Shown: positions 54,251-63,926, counted from the first letter of the stretch. The stretch: DNA of 64,000 nt from Naumannella cuiyingiana (GCF_013408305.1 NZ_JACBZS010000001.1:1984001-2048000); one strand, 5' to 3'. Notes: a model not told the origin generated them from the sequence alone. Program-made: numbers and translations.

Positions 54251-55029
54251 TCATCGCGACGCGACGCGGGGTGGCGCTGCTGGTCGCCGGGGTGGTCGCA
54301 TCGCTGGCCGCCTGCGGCGGCAACACCGGGCAGCCCACGACCGACGGGGCTGGCGGGCGTACCCTCACCGTGTTCGCGGCCGCCTCGTTGAAGACCACCT
54401 TCACCACGATCGCCGACGACTTCGAGCAGGCCAATCCCGGCACCACCGTCGCGCTGAACTTCGACGGTTCGGCCAACCTGGTCCAGCAGATCCAGCAGGG
54501 CGCGCCGGCGGATGTGTTCGCCTCCGCCAACACCGCGAACATGACCAAGCTGACCGACGCCGATCTCACGGCCGCCGAGCCGGTCGACTTCGCGAGCAAC
54601 ACGCTCCAGATCGCGGTCGCACCCGGCAATCCCTTGCAGGTCAAGGGATTGGCCGATCTGGCCGATCGGGAGATCGTGACCGTGCTCTGCGCGCCGCAGG
54701 TGCCGTGTGGCGCTGCGTCGGTCACGGTCGAGGAGGCCGCCGGCATCGACATCGCACCGGTCAGTGAGGAGCAATCGGTCACCGATGTGCTGAACAAGGT
54801 CGCCAGCGGCGAGGCCGACGCCGGGCTGGTCTACCGCACCGATGTCAGCGCGGCGTCCGACCGGGTCGCCGGTGTGGAGTTCCCCGAGTCCTCCGCCGCC
54901 GTGAACGTGTATCCGATCGCCCGGGTCGGCACGAGCGGCCAGCCGGACCTGGCCGACGCGTTCATTGCCCACGTCACCGGCCCCGACGGCCAGCGGGTGC
55001 TGGCCGACGCCGGTTTCGCACGGCCGTGA
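54247..55029 (+). CDS. modA: molybdate-binding lipoprotein ModA
   Basis: 260 residues; the ATG at 54247 overlaps the regulator stop. Lipobox LAAC with Cys23. ModA blocks: [58 protein letters not shown]. It binds molybdate or tungstate for ModBC. Confidence 0.95.
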   Translation: MIIATRRGVALLVAGVVASLAACGGNTGQPTTDGAGGRTLTVFAAASLKTTFTTIADDFEQANPGTTVALNFDGSANLVQQIQQGAPADVFASANTANMTKLTDADLTAAEPVDFASNTLQIAVAPGNPLQVKGLADLADREIVTVLCAPQVPCGAASVTVEEAAGIDIAPVSEEQSVTDVLNKVASGEADAGLVYRTDVSAASDRVAGVEFPESSAAVNVYPIARVGTSGQPDLADAFIAHVTGPDGQRVLADAGFARP

Positions 55030-55862
55030 CGGAGGCGGTGGCGAGGCGGCGCGCGTCGAGGCGGTCCCGGGGCGACGCGGTCCGGGTGCCGCGCTGGCTG
55101 CTGGCTCCGGCCGCGATCGGCGCCGGCTTCGTGTTGCTGCCGCTGGCGGCGATGCTGATCAAGGTCGACTGGGCGCGGTTCCCCGCCCTGATCACCAGCG
55201 AATCATCACGGGCCGCGCTGCTGCTGAGCGTGCAGACATCGGCGGCGAGCATGATCATCTGCGTGCTGCTCGGCGTACCGCTCGCCGTGGTACTCGCCCG
55301 AACGAGCTTCCCCGGACAGTCCCTGCTGCGATCGCTGGTGCTGCTGCCGCTCGTCCTGCCGCCGGTCGTCGGCGGCATCGCCCTGCTCTACACCTACGGC
55401 CGGCTCGGGCTGCTCGGGGCGTACCTGCAGATCGCCGGGATCAACATCTCCTTCACCAGCACCGCCGTGGTGCTGGCCCAGGCGTTCGTCTCGATGCCCT
55501 ATCTGGTGGTCAGTCTGGAGGGTACGCTGCGCAGCTCCGGTGAGCGCTACGAGCGGGTCGCGATGTCGCTCGGCGCCGGGCCGAGCGCCACGCTGTGGCG
55601 GATCACGCTGCCGCTGGTGCTGCCCGGCCTGGTCTCGGCGGCGATCCTGGCGTTCGCGCGCTCGCTCGGCGAGTTCGGGGCCACGATCACCTTCGCCGGC
55701 AGCCTGCAGGGGGTGACGCGGACCCTGCCGCTGGAGATCTACCTGCAACGCGAGACCGACCCCGACGCGGCGGTGGCCCTGTCACTGCTGCTGGTGGTGC
55801 TGGCCGTCGCCGTGATCTGGCTGGTCCGCGGCTGGCAGGACGACCGGGGTGCGGGTCGGTGA
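55026..55862 (+). CDS. modB: molybdate ABC permease ModB
   Basis: 278 residues from a GTG that overlaps the modA stop. Six helices, with [21 protein letters not shown] and the EAA loop [22 protein letters not shown]. Conserved mod operon order. Confidence 0.95.
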   Translation: MTEAVARRRASRRSRGDAVRVPRWLLAPAAIGAGFVLLPLAAMLIKVDWARFPALITSESSRAALLLSVQTSAASMIICVLLGVPLAVVLARTSFPGQSLLRSLVLLPLVLPPVVGGIALLYTYGRLGLLGAYLQIAGINISFTSTAVVLAQAFVSMPYLVVSLEGTLRSSGERYERVAMSLGAGPSATLWRITLPLVLPGLVSAAILAFARSLGEFGATITFAGSLQGVTRTLPLEIYLQRETDPDAAVALSLLLVVLAVAVIWLVRGWQDDRGAGR

Positions 55863-56932
55863 GTGCGGGTACGCCGTCGCCGCCCGGCCTTCGGCTTCGC
55901 GCGGGAGTGGCCGATCGCGGGTTCGATCTCGAGCTCGAGGTGGCCGCGGGCGAGTGTCTGGCCGTGCTCGGTCCGAACGGGGCGGGCAAGTCGACGCTGT
56001 TGTCGGTGATCGCGGGGTGGCTGCGGCCCGATCACGGCCGCGGCATGATCGGCGACCGGGCGATCTTCGATCTCGACACGGGCCTCTGGCTGCCGCCCCA
56101 TCGCCGCGAGGTCGGCCTGCTCGCCCAGGCAGCGCTGCTGTTCCCGCATCTCACGGTGGCCGAGAATGTCGCCTTCGGGCCGCGCAGTGCGGGCGCGGGG
56201 CGAACCGAGGCCGCCGCCCGCGCGCGACACTGGCTGTCCGAGGTCGACGCGGTCGAGTTCGCCGGTCGTCGACCGGGGGAACTGTCCGGCGGGCAGGCGC
56301 AGCGGGTGGCGATCGCGCGCGCCCTGGCGGCCGAGCCGCGGGTACTGCTGTTGGACGAGCCGCTGTCCGCGCTGGACGTCGACATCGCCGTCGGGATTCG
56401 GCAGTTGCTGCGGCGAGTGCTGGCCGAGCGTACCGTCGTGATCGTCACCCACGACGTGCTCGACGCGTTGCTGCTCGCCGACCGGGTGCTGGTGTTGGAG
56501 AGCGGGCGGATCGCGGAGTCCGGCCCGACCGCGGAGGTGCTGGCGCGACCGCGCAGCCGGTTCGGGGCGCGGTTCGCCGGCCTGAATCTGCTGTCCGGTG
56601 TCCGCGCGGGTGATCATCTGCGCGCTCCGGACGACACGGTGATCATCGGGCACGTGATCGACGAGGAGCGCCTCGGCACGGGTGCGGCCGTGGCGGTGTT
56701 CTCGCCCAGCGCGGTGGTGGTCTCGACGGATCGGCCCGTTGGGGTGAGCACCCGCAACGCCTTCGAGGCGATGATCACGGAGTTGGAGCCGCTGGGCGAG
56801 AGGATCCGCGTACACACCGATCGGTTCGCCGCCGACGTGACCGCGGCGGCCGTGGCCGAGCTCGGGCTCGCGCCCGGCCGGCCGGTCGTGTTGTCGGTCA
56901 AGGCCAGCGAGGTCGAGATCTACGCGGCATGA
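55859..56932 (+). CDS. modC: molybdate ABC ATPase ModC
   Basis: 357 residues; GTG start overlapping the modB stop. Walker [10 protein letters not shown], signature [15 protein letters not shown], Walker [13 protein letters not shown]-loop THD. The C-terminal half contains a TOBE-type domain (about 285-355) that may bind molybdate and inhibit transport. A terminator follows. Confidence 0.95.
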   Translation: MSAGTPSPPGLRLRAGVADRGFDLELEVAAGECLAVLGPNGAGKSTLLSVIAGWLRPDHGRGMIGDRAIFDLDTGLWLPPHRREVGLLAQAALLFPHLTVAENVAFGPRSAGAGRTEAAARARHWLSEVDAVEFAGRRPGELSGGQAQRVAIARALAAEPRVLLLDEPLSALDVDIAVGIRQLLRRVLAERTVVIVTHDVLDALLLADRVLVLESGRIAESGPTAEVLARPRSRFGARFAGLNLLSGVRAGDHLRAPDDTVIIGHVIDEERLGTGAAVAVFSPSAVVVSTDRPVGVSTRNAFEAMITELEPLGERIRVHTDRFAADVTAAAVAELGLAPGRPVVLSVKASEVEIYAA

Positions 56933-56940
56933 CACGACGA

Positions 56941-56966
56941 GGGCCCCGCGCGATCGCGGGGCCCTC
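56941..56966. terminator. terminator between modC and cell-wall hydrolase
   Basis: GAGGGCCCCGCG pairs with CGCGGGGCCCTC across a short CGAT loop. Convergent genes on both sides make a shared terminator likely. T tracts are poor on both strands. Confidence 0.75.
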
Positions 56967-56986
56967 GCGTCTGGTTGCGGTGCCGG

Positions 56987-57526
56987 TCAGCCCTGGGCTT
57001 GGGCCTGCAGCTCCTTGGCCTTGGCCTCGGCCTCGTCATAGCGATCCGGGTACGCCGAGCGCTGGACCGACTGGGCAAGCTGGCCCGCGGTGTAGCCCGG
57101 GTTGTTCGCGTCGTTCGGGATCGCCTGGTCGAGGTAGGCATTGGTGGCGTACTCGACATTCGTCACCTGCTCGGGCGTACCCCAGCCGGCGGACGGGCGC
57201 TGCTGGAAGACGCCGAGCGAGTCGCTGTCGCCACAGTTGAGGTTGTTGGCGTGGGACTCGACCCAGGCGGCCTCGTAGGCCGACAGGCGCACCTTGGCCG
57301 ACGCATCGCGCTCGTCGAGCTCGCGCTCGATGATCGTCAGGACCTCGGGATCGGCGTTCGCCGGGACCTCGCAGGACGCGGTGTCGGTCGCCGACACGTG
57401 GGTGCCCTCGTTCGGGGCCGCGACGGCGGTGCCCGCGAGCGGACCGAGCAGGCCGAAGGTGGCGCCGGCGGCGACGGCCAGGCCGGCAAGACCGCGGACG
57501 GCGGGGGTGTGGGTACGCGTGGTCAT
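56987..57526 (-). CDS. secreted lysozyme-like/transglycosylase-like protein
   Basis: 179 residues, ATG start. A signal peptide (GLAGLAVAAGATFGLLGPLAGTAVAA within residues 12-37) precedes an actinobacterial lysozyme-like domain: WVESHANNLNCGDSDSLGVFQQRPSAGWGTPEQV (in part: NCGDSDSLGVFQQRPS), with the probable catalytic Glu in WVES. A final Lys/Glu/Ala helix follows. It probably cleaves peptidoglycan. It lies 61 bases downstream of the CHAP gene, so the two are likely co-expressed. Confidence 0.82.
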   Translation of the reverse strand: MTTRTHTPAVRGLAGLAVAAGATFGLLGPLAGTAVAAPNEGTHVSATDTASCEVPANADPEVLTIIERELDERDASAKVRLSAYEAAWVESHANNLNCGDSDSLGVFQQRPSAGWGTPEQVTNVEYATNAYLDQAIPNDANNPGYTAGQLAQSVQRSAYPDRYDEAEAKAKELQAQAQG

Positions 57527-57587
57527 TTCAGTTCTCCTTGTGTTTCTGTGTTTCCGGATTGTTGAAATTGTCGAAAGGGGGTCGTGC

Positions 57588-58133
57588 TCAATTGATGGTG
57601 ATGTATTGGAGCGTGAAGTCGGTGCCCGACGTGTCGCGCTGCTTTTCCGCGACCTGCGAGTCGGCCTTGGGCCCGGAGGTGTTGCCCTCGATGGTCGTCA
57701 CCGTGCCGTCGCCGATGGACTTCACGATTCCGATGTGGTCCCAGACGCCGTTCTTGTCCCAGTCGTAGACGATGAAATCCCCGGTCTTCGGTTCGGTGGT
57801 CAGGGACAGGCCGTTGTTGGCCTCGGCCAGGTCGACATAGGCCTCGACCCCGACCTCGTTGTGCGGCTGGAGACCGAGCTGGTCCTGGGTGACCCAGGAG
57901 GTGAAGCCCGCGCACCACGCGTCATCGCTGGTGTTGAGGTAGTCCCACTCGCCGTAGAAGTACTTGTCCGCACCGGGGCCGGCGACGGTGCCGACCTGAC
58001 TTTCTGCGGTCTCGACGATCTTTTGCCGCTCGGGATCGGTGGGTGCGGCATCCGCCGGTGCAGCGCCCGGCGCGCCTGCCATCAGCCCGACCGCGGTCAG
58101 CGGTATCGCCGCGATGGTCAGTTTCCGGAACAT
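57588..58133 (-). CDS. secreted CHAP-domain peptidoglycan hydrolase
   Basis: 181 residues from the ATG at 58133; AAGGAG lies 12 bases upstream. Signal peptide with AGAPGAAPADA. The CHAP domain has its Cys in DDAWCAGFTSWV and its His in GVWDHIGIVKSI, the usual amidase/endopeptidase pair. It works at the wall, probably with the lysozyme-like protein that follows. Confidence 0.88.
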   Translation of the reverse strand: MFRKLTIAAIPLTAVGLMAGAPGAAPADAAPTDPERQKIVETAESQVGTVAGPGADKYFYGEWDYLNTSDDAWCAGFTSWVTQDQLGLQPHNEVGVEAYVDLAEANNGLSLTTEPKTGDFIVYDWDKNGVWDHIGIVKSIGDGTVTTIEGNTSGPKADSQVAEKQRDTSGTDFTLQYITIN

Positions 58134-58457
58134 GGGGTGGTTCACTCCTTGAATTCGGACTCTGATATGGCTCTTTGTCTGTTCCGTTTCGGATCGGCGG
58201 CGGTTGCCGGTCGATCCACCCACCACGTAATCGGAGTTCGCGGCCCGGGTGCAATGGCCCGACCGGTCGCATCGCCGAGATCGCCGATGATGATCATGGG
58301 CAGGCGGCGTCCCGGCGGCATCAGCGCGTATCTCGATCTGATTACGAAACGTTCCACATCGTGAGATGGAGCGATCATCTCCGCCGCAGTTGATCATGGC
58401 GCCCGGCGCGCTCGCGCGGCCGACATGCAAACGGGCCCCGCGATCGCGGGGCCCGGC
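58134..58457. other. intergenic region upstream of CHAP gene
   Basis: About 320 bases without a credible gene. The CHAP promoter probably lies here, in the AT-richer parts near 58135-58190 and 58330-58360. A short inverted repeat GAGATG / CATCTC occurs near 58365. I looked for a c-di-AMP riboswitch, since actinobacterial wall-hydrolase genes can have one, and did not recognise it. The right end holds the tRNA terminator. Confidence 0.4.
58432..58455 (-). terminator. terminator of tRNA-Ser(CGA)
   Basis: CGGGCCCCGCG pairs perfectly with its complement around an AT centre. On the minus strand it is followed by TTTGC. It lies 2 bases past the tRNA CCA end. Confidence 0.8.
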
Positions 58458-58460
58458 TGG

Positions 58461-58545
58461 CGGTGACGGTGGGATTTGAACCCACGGTAGGTCTCCCTAC
58501 ACTCGCTTTCGAGGCGAGCTCTTTCGGCCGCTCAGACACGTCACC
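58461..58545 (-). tRNA. tRNA-Ser(CGA)
   Basis: 85 bases plus an encoded CCA (58458-58460). Acceptor stem GGTGACG / CGTCACC, anticodon stem CTCGC / GCGAG with loop CTCGAAA (anticodon CGA), a long variable arm, T loop GGTTCAAATCC. Confidence 0.96.
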
Positions 58546-58673
58546 GCCGGTCAGGATACCGGCAGTTCACCCGCGATTTCCAATCGCGACCACACCGCGC
58601 GCAGCGGCGCGGATCGGCCGCGGGCCCCAGGGGTGATGCGAGAGACTGTGGCCCAGGTGGGGAGGTGAGCGCG

Positions 58674-60203
58674 ATGGTCGAGCTGTCGATTGCGGTGCTC
58701 GCCGGGTCCTTGGTCGTCGTGGTGGCCATCCTCGCCACCCGGTTCGGCTCGCGGTTCGGCCTCCCGTCGCTGTTGATCTTCCTGGCGATCGGCGCCGCGA
58801 TCGGCGACTCCGGACTCGGTGTCCGATTCGACAACTTCGAGCTCGCCAATGTGATCGGCTTCACCGCGTTGGTGCTGATCCTGGCCGAGGGCGGTCTGAC
58901 CACCCGGTGGACCGAGATCCGTGGCGCCATCGGGATTGGTGCGCTGCTCGCCACCGTGGGCATCGTCGTCTCCATCGCCGTGGTTGCCGTGATCACCCAC
59001 TTCGCCCTCGGCCTGGACTGGTGGATCGCGGTGCTGCTCGGGGCCGTCTGTTCGCCGACCGACTCGGCGGCGGTCTTCTCGGTGCTGCGTCGGCTCCCGC
59101 TGCCCCAACGCCTGCGATCCGTGCTCGAGGCCGAGTCGGGCTTGAACGACGCGCCGACCGTGCTCGTGGTCAGCATGGTCTCGTTGATCGCCGCGGGCAG
59201 CGCCACCCTCGAGAGCTCGGGCGGCGTGCTCGGCACCATCGCGCTCGGCGTCTTCGAGCTGGTCGTCGGCGTCGCCTGCGGGGGCCTGGTCGGCTGGCTG
59301 GGGATACGCCTGCTGCGCTGGGTGAACCTGCCTTCCTCGGGGCTGCAGTCGATCGCCACCCTCGCTCTGCCCTGCCTCGCCTTCGGCGTCGCCTCGGTGC
59401 TGCACACCTCCGGCTTCGCGGCCGTGTACGCCGCGGCGGTGCTGATCGGCAATGCGCGGCTGCCCTTCCGGACGGCCACTCGCTCGTTCGTGGAAGGGGT
59501 CGGCTGGATCGCCCAGATCGGCCTGTTCGTGATGCTCGGGCTGTTGGCCAGTCCGGCTCGGATCACCCCGCACGTGATCATGATCGCGCTGGTCGCCGGC
59601 GCCGCGCTGACCTTCCTGGCCCGCCCGCTGTCCGTCCTCGTCTGCACGATCTGGTTCCGGCTCGGTTGGCGCGAGGACATCTTCTTGTCCTGGGCCGGCC
59701 TGCGCGGCGCGGTCCCGATCATCCTGGCCACCGTGCCGCTGGTCGAGGGCGTGCCCAATGCGCTGTTGCTGTTCGACGTGGTCTTCGTCTTCGTGATCAT
59801 CTTCACCCTGTTGCAGGCGCCGACCCTGCCCTGGCTCGCCCGGCGGCTCGGCCTCGCCGACACCGAGCCCGACGAGGTGGACCTCGAGGTCTCCAGCCTG
59901 GACGAGATCTCCGCCGACCTGCTGCAACTCCGGGTCGCGCCCGACTCGCGCCTCGCGGGAGTGGAGGTCGGCGAGCTGCGGCTGCCGCGCAATGTGGCCA
60001 TCTCGCTGGTGATCCGCGGCGACGCGATGTTCGCTCCCGGCGCCGCCGAGGTGATCCGGGCCGGAGACACGCTGCTGATCGTCAGCCCGGCCGCCCTGCG
60101 GGGCGCGGTGGAGAATCGGCTCCGGCTGGTCAGCCGGCACGGCCGGCTGGCCGGATGGCGGCGGGCCGCCCGGCGTACCCTCCGCGGAGACGGTACGCCG
60201 TGA
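58674..60203 (+). CDS. CPA1-type cation/proton antiporter with TrkA_C domain
   Basis: 509 residues from the ATG at 58674, 8 bases after GGGGAGG. Twelve or so helices with the transport-site segments SPTDSAAVFSVLRRLPLP and EAESGLNDAPTVLVV. A cytoplasmic TrkA_C module (about 415-490) ends VIRAGDTLLIVSP. The organisation matches NhaP2/CvrA K+/H+ antiporters, so potassium/proton exchange with nucleotide sensing is likely. Confidence 0.9.
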   Translation: MVELSIAVLAGSLVVVVAILATRFGSRFGLPSLLIFLAIGAAIGDSGLGVRFDNFELANVIGFTALVLILAEGGLTTRWTEIRGAIGIGALLATVGIVVSIAVVAVITHFALGLDWWIAVLLGAVCSPTDSAAVFSVLRRLPLPQRLRSVLEAESGLNDAPTVLVVSMVSLIAAGSATLESSGGVLGTIALGVFELVVGVACGGLVGWLGIRLLRWVNLPSSGLQSIATLALPCLAFGVASVLHTSGFAAVYAAAVLIGNARLPFRTATRSFVEGVGWIAQIGLFVMLGLLASPARITPHVIMIALVAGAALTFLARPLSVLVCTIWFRLGWREDIFLSWAGLRGAVPIILATVPLVEGVPNALLLFDVVFVFVIIFTLLQAPTLPWLARRLGLADTEPDEVDLEVSSLDEISADLLQLRVAPDSRLAGVEVGELRLPRNVAISLVIRGDAMFAPGAAEVIRAGDTLLIVSPAALRGAVENRLRLVSRHGRLAGWRRAARRTLRGDGTP

Positions 60204-60212
60204 CGGTGCGCC

Positions 60213-60767
60213 TCAGTTGGCGGTGCCGGGCTGGATGAGCTGGGGCAGGCAGATCTGCGGCTCGGCGTAGTCGATCCGATTGGCGGCGTCGTCGACGAAT
60301 CCCGGGTACTTCTCGCCGACCCGGATCTCGACCGAGCGATCCGCCCGGCCGTCGCCGACGATCTCGGCATCGCGGAAGAATCCGGCCACCAGCCGCACCT
60401 CGGGATTCTCGGGCGCGGCGCCGACGATCATCGTCCCGGCCGGCCGGCCGGCGTCGTCGCCCTCGTAGTTCGAGGTGCTGGCCACGACGAAGCCCTTGTC
60501 CTGCAGTGCCTTGGTCACCTCGGCGGCCAGGCCGCGACGCCCGCCCGCGTTGAACACCCGCACCGTGACCTGCTCGGCCTTCAACTGACCGTCGGTCACC
60601 GGCTGCGGTTCGCACGGCTCGACCTCCGGCGGCGGCGGCGGCGCGGTCAGCCAGTCATAGCCGACGCGGAACCCGACGAACAGCAGCGCCAGCAGCGCGA
60701 GCAGCGTCAGCGGGGTCTTCAGGCCCCGCAGTACGCGTATTGCGGTGTCCGAGGTCGGTTCGTCCAC
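60213..60767 (-). CDS. LytR_C domain membrane protein
   Basis: 184 residues from a GTG at 60767. One membrane helix (about 18-37), a Pro-rich linker, and an extracellular LytR_C domain (about 65-180) opening VTVRVFNAGGRRGLAAEVTKAL. LytR_C domains often accompany LCP glycopolymer ligases; here it is free-standing. It lies 2 bases after the conserved 97-residue protein gene. Confidence 0.85.
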   Translation of the reverse strand: MDEPTSDTAIRVLRGLKTPLTLLALLALLFVGFRVGYDWLTAPPPPPEVEPCEPQPVTDGQLKAEQVTVRVFNAGGRRGLAAEVTKALQDKGFVVASTSNYEGDDAGRPAGTMIVGAAPENPEVRLVAGFFRDAEIVGDGRADRSVEIRVGEKYPGFVDDAANRIDYAEPQICLPQLIQPGTAN

Positions 60768-60769
60768 CG

Positions 60770-61063
60770 CTACTTGAGCTCCAGGACGCGCGCATGCATG
60801 GTCTGGCGCTGCTGCAGGGCCGCCCGCAGCGCCCGGTGCAGCCCGTCTTCGAGGTAGAGGTCTCCCTGCCAGAACACGACATGGGCGAACAGGTCGCCGT
60901 AGAACGTCGAGTCCTCCTCGAGCAGTGCCTCGAGATCAAGATTGCGCTTGGTGGTGACCAACTGATCAAGGCGTACCTGATGCGGCGGGATCGCTGCCCA
61001 CTGCTTCTGGACATAGCCGTGGTCCGGATACGGCCTGCCGTCGCCCACGCGCTTGAAGATCAC
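60770..61063 (-). CDS. conserved actinobacterial protein of unknown function
   Basis: 97 residues from a GTG at 61063. The sequence (MIFKRVGDGRPYPDHGY, VRLDQLVTTKRNLDLEALLEEDS, HVVFWQGDLYLEDGLHRALR) is highly conserved in actinobacteria and often linked to a LytR_C gene. Databases sometimes label such proteins as VapB-like antitoxins; I see no toxin partner and would not use that name. Confidence 0.75.
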   Translation of the reverse strand: MIFKRVGDGRPYPDHGYVQKQWAAIPPHQVRLDQLVTTKRNLDLEALLEEDSTFYGDLFAHVVFWQGDLYLEDGLHRALRAALQQRQTMHARVLELK

Positions 61064-61202
61064 GCCCGACACTGTAGCCAACGCCTCCAGCGGTCCCGCG
61101 CGGTCCAGGTCACGATTTGGCGTCCATTGCCTGATGCTTTGCCAAGAGATTGCTGGGGAGATTGCCTGCTGGGCCGCCGGGGGAGTGTGCCAACCTATGG
61201 CC

Positions 61203-62810
61203 ATGACCGAGCCTGCCGCCCAGCAACCCGAGGCCACCGAGAAGGCGCCGGAGCGCTCCGGTGATGCCGAACGCATCACCCAGATCACCGAGGGCTATAC
61301 CTTCGACGAACCCGCGATCGACCTCGGCGTGCTCGTCGAGGCCGACGAGCCGGTCCCGGCCGCCCGGGTACGCATCCCGCTGGCCATGATGAACCGGCAC
61401 GGGCTGGTCGCCGGAGCCACGGGTACCGGCAAGACGAAGACCCTTCAGGTGCTCGCCGAGCAGTTGTCCGAGGCCGGCGTACCGGTATTCGCGGCCGACA
61501 TCAAGGGCGACCTGTCGGGCATCTCGGCGCCGGGTCAGCCCTCGGACAAGCTGACCGCGCGCGCCGCGAAGATCGGCCAGGACTGGCAGCCGACGGGTTT
61601 CCCGGTCGAGTTCTATGCGCTCGGCACGGACGGCACGGGCACGCCGTTGCGCGCCACCGTCTCCAGCTTCGGGCCCGTGCTGTTGTCGAAGGTGCTCGAT
61701 CTGAACGAGGTCCAGGAGTCCTCGCTGGGGCTGGTCTTCTCCTATGCCGACCGGGCCGGCCTCGCGCTGCTCGACCTGTCCGACCTGCAGGCCGTGCTGA
61801 CCTTCCTGACCAGCGACGAGGGCAAGGACGAGCTCGGCTCCATCGGTGGCCTGTCCAAGGCCACGGTCGGCGTGATCTTGCGCAGCCTGACCAATCTCGC
61901 CGATCAGGGCGGCGACGAGTTCTTCGGCGAGCCGGAGTTCGACACCGAGGACCTGCTGCGGGTCGGGCCCGACGGCTTGGGCGTGATCTCGCTGCTGGAG
62001 CTGCCGAATGTGCAGAACCGGCCCGCGCTGTTCTCGACCTTCCTGATGTGGCTGCTGGCCGACCTGTTCGCGACGCTGCCGGAGGTCGGGGACGCCGACA
62101 AGCCGAAGCTGGTGTTCTTCTTCGACGAGGCGCACCTGTTGTTCAAGGATGCGTCGAAGGCGTTCCTGGAGGCGATCGGCCAGACGGTACGCCTGATCCG
62201 CTCCAAGGGGGTCGGCGTGTTCTTCGTCACCCAGACGCCGAAGGACGTGCCCGAGGACGTGCTGGCCCAGCTCGGCTCGCGCGTCCAGCACCAGTTGCGC
62301 GCGCACACGCCGAACGACGCGAAGGCGCTGAAGCAGACGGTCGCGACCTTCCCGACCAGTTCCTACGACCTCGGTGAGGTGCTGCAGACGCTCGGCATCG
62401 GCGAGGCCGTGGTCACCGTGATGGACCCCGACGGCGCGCCGACCCCGGTGGCGTGGACCCGGATGCTGGCGCCGCGGTCGCTGATGGCGCCGGCGCCGGC
62501 GCAGGACGTGAGCGCCGCGGTGCAGGGTTCGCCGCAGTTCGCGAAGTACGGCCAGGCCGTCGATCGCGAGTCCGCCCGGGAGAAGCTGGCCGCGCGGCTG
62601 ACCGCGGGCGCGCAGGCCGCGGCCCCGCCCGCTGCTCCGGCACCGGCGCCCGGCCCGGACGCGCCGCCGGAGCCGCCGCGCGAGCGCCACACGAAGGCGG
62701 AGCCGGGGCTGTTGGAGCAGCTGTCGAAGAACACGATGGTCCGCCAGATCGGGCGTACCGCCGCGCGGGAGATCTTCCGCAGCATCTTCGGTAATGCGCG
62801 GAGGCGCTGA
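61203..62810 (+). CDS. HerA-like ATPase (DUF853)
   Basis: 535 residues from the ATG at 61203 (ATG 61197 possible). Walker A GATGTGKT at 71-78 and Walker B LVFFFDEAHLL near 300. The DUF853 family is a stand-alone relative of the HerA/FtsK DNA-pumping ATPases. The last 100 residues are Ala/Pro-rich followed by NTMVRQIGRTAAREIFRSIFG, a conserved terminal helix. The cellular role is not established. Confidence 0.9.
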   Translation: MTEPAAQQPEATEKAPERSGDAERITQITEGYTFDEPAIDLGVLVEADEPVPAARVRIPLAMMNRHGLVAGATGTGKTKTLQVLAEQLSEAGVPVFAADIKGDLSGISAPGQPSDKLTARAAKIGQDWQPTGFPVEFYALGTDGTGTPLRATVSSFGPVLLSKVLDLNEVQESSLGLVFSYADRAGLALLDLSDLQAVLTFLTSDEGKDELGSIGGLSKATVGVILRSLTNLADQGGDEFFGEPEFDTEDLLRVGPDGLGVISLLELPNVQNRPALFSTFLMWLLADLFATLPEVGDADKPKLVFFFDEAHLLFKDASKAFLEAIGQTVRLIRSKGVGVFFVTQTPKDVPEDVLAQLGSRVQHQLRAHTPNDAKALKQTVATFPTSSYDLGEVLQTLGIGEAVVTVMDPDGAPTPVAWTRMLAPRSLMAPAPAQDVSAAVQGSPQFAKYGQAVDRESAREKLAARLTAGAQAAAPPAAPAPAPGPDAPPEPPRERHTKAEPGLLEQLSKNTMVRQIGRTAAREIFRSIFGNARRR

Positions 62811-62823
62811 CCCGACTCGACAT

Positions 62824-62842
62824 TTTGCTTAGGCTCACCTAA
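62824..62842 (+). promoter_or_regulatory. DtxR/IdeR iron box upstream of siderophore-interacting protein
   Basis: TTTGCTTAGGCTCACCTAA matches 16 of 19 positions of the DtxR/IdeR consensus. It lies 40 bases before the start codon. Confidence 0.88.
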
Positions 62843-62881
62843 CCTCGCTTGCGGCCCCACCCGCAGCGAGAAAGCAGGCCC

Positions 62882-63757
62882 ATGTCGAAGCCGTACCGGA
62901 TCTTCCGCACCGAGGTGCTGCGCGCGCAGCGGATCAGCCCGAGCTTCGTCCGGGTGACCCTGGCGGGCCCCGAGCTCGCTTTCTGCGGCGCCACCCTGCT
63001 CGACCAGCGAGTGAAGTTGATCTTCAGCACCGATCCGGAGACGCTGGCCGGCGCCGACGACTGGTACGCCGCGTGGCGCGAGCTCCCGGACGAGCGTCGG
63101 CCACCGATGCGCACCTACACGCTGCGCGATGTCCGCCCGGAGGCGGGCGAGGTGGACATCGACTTCGCCTGTCACGGCGACGCGGGGCCGGCGTCGCGCT
63201 TCGCGCTGACCGCCGCGCCGGGTCAGCAGGTGTTACTGGTTGGGCCGGACGCCCGGGTGCCCGGCCACGACGCTTCGGGCGTCGCCTGGCAGCCCGGGCG
63301 GGCGCGTGAGCTGCTGCTCGTCGGCGACGAGACCGCCGCGCCGGCGATCTGCAATATCTTGTCGGTGCTGCCGGCCGAGGCGACCGGCCTGGCCGTGATC
63401 GAGGTGCCCCATGCCGACGACGCGCAGCCGGTCGAGGCGCCGGACGGCGTCGAGGTGCGCTGGGTCGCCCGAACCGGCGAGCGGGTCGGCGACGACGCCA
63501 CCCCGCATGTGCTCGAGTGGGCGCGGCAGCGTACCTCCGGCGTGCCGGGCGAGGGTGTCGAGGAGACCGACCGCGAGCGCGACGGGCTGCTGATCTGGGA
63601 AGAGGCGTCGGCCGACGAGGACCGGTACGCCTGGCTGGCCGGCGAGGCCGGCTGGGTGACGGGCCTGCGCCGCAGCCTCGTCAACGAACTTGGTCTGCCG
63701 CGCAAGCAGTTGTCCTTCATGGGCTACTGGAAGGACGGCGTCGTCGCGGTCGGTTGA
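62882..63757 (+). CDS. siderophore-interacting protein, FAD-dependent ferric reductase
   Basis: 291 residues from the ATG at 62882. The FAD-binding domain carries RTYTLRD, the NAD(P)-binding SIP domain has ELLLVGDETAAPAICNIL, and the C-terminal GYWKDG ends the family signature. It releases iron from siderophores in the cytoplasm by reduction. Together with the iron box this places it in the iron-starvation regulon. Confidence 0.94.
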   Translation: MSKPYRIFRTEVLRAQRISPSFVRVTLAGPELAFCGATLLDQRVKLIFSTDPETLAGADDWYAAWRELPDERRPPMRTYTLRDVRPEAGEVDIDFACHGDAGPASRFALTAAPGQQVLLVGPDARVPGHDASGVAWQPGRARELLLVGDETAAPAICNILSVLPAEATGLAVIEVPHADDAQPVEAPDGVEVRWVARTGERVGDDATPHVLEWARQRTSGVPGEGVEETDRERDGLLIWEEASADEDRYAWLAGEAGWVTGLRRSLVNELGLPRKQLSFMGYWKDGVVAVG

Positions 63758-63766
63758 TGATCAGGA

Positions 63767-63900
63767 GTCGCGCAGCGGACCGTCGATGATGACCTTGATC
63801 ATCGGCGCGGGATCGATCTGATTCGGGCTGAGGTCCAGCGCGACGGTGTTCGCATCGATCAGGGTGAGGCGCTTGCCAGGCTGATCATGGAGCCGCGGAC
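63767..63900 (-). pseudogene. possible frameshifted gene fragment
   Basis: On the minus strand a frame ending at 63767 reads PGKRLTLIDANTVALD ... MIKVIIDGPLRDS, which looks like real coding sequence. Upstream the frame has no start; a second frame just before it reads VVGTVRGSMI and would join to it if one base were added near 63883. This suggests a frameshift or a sequence error. No family is recognised. Confidence 0.35.
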
Positions 63901-63926
63901 GGTGCCGACGACGGAATGATCACCTG

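Noticed and set aside
58134-58400. c-di-AMP (ydaO) riboswitch upstream of the CHAP gene
   Set aside because: Some G-rich segments looked suggestive, but the conserved core could not be assembled.
58541-60370. Long minus-strand frames opposite the antiporter gene
   Set aside because: Both are antisense to a well-supported membrane transporter and are low-complexity in composition.
60770-61063. VapB-type antitoxin
   Set aside because: No toxin gene is adjacent and the sequence is a broadly conserved core actinobacterial protein.
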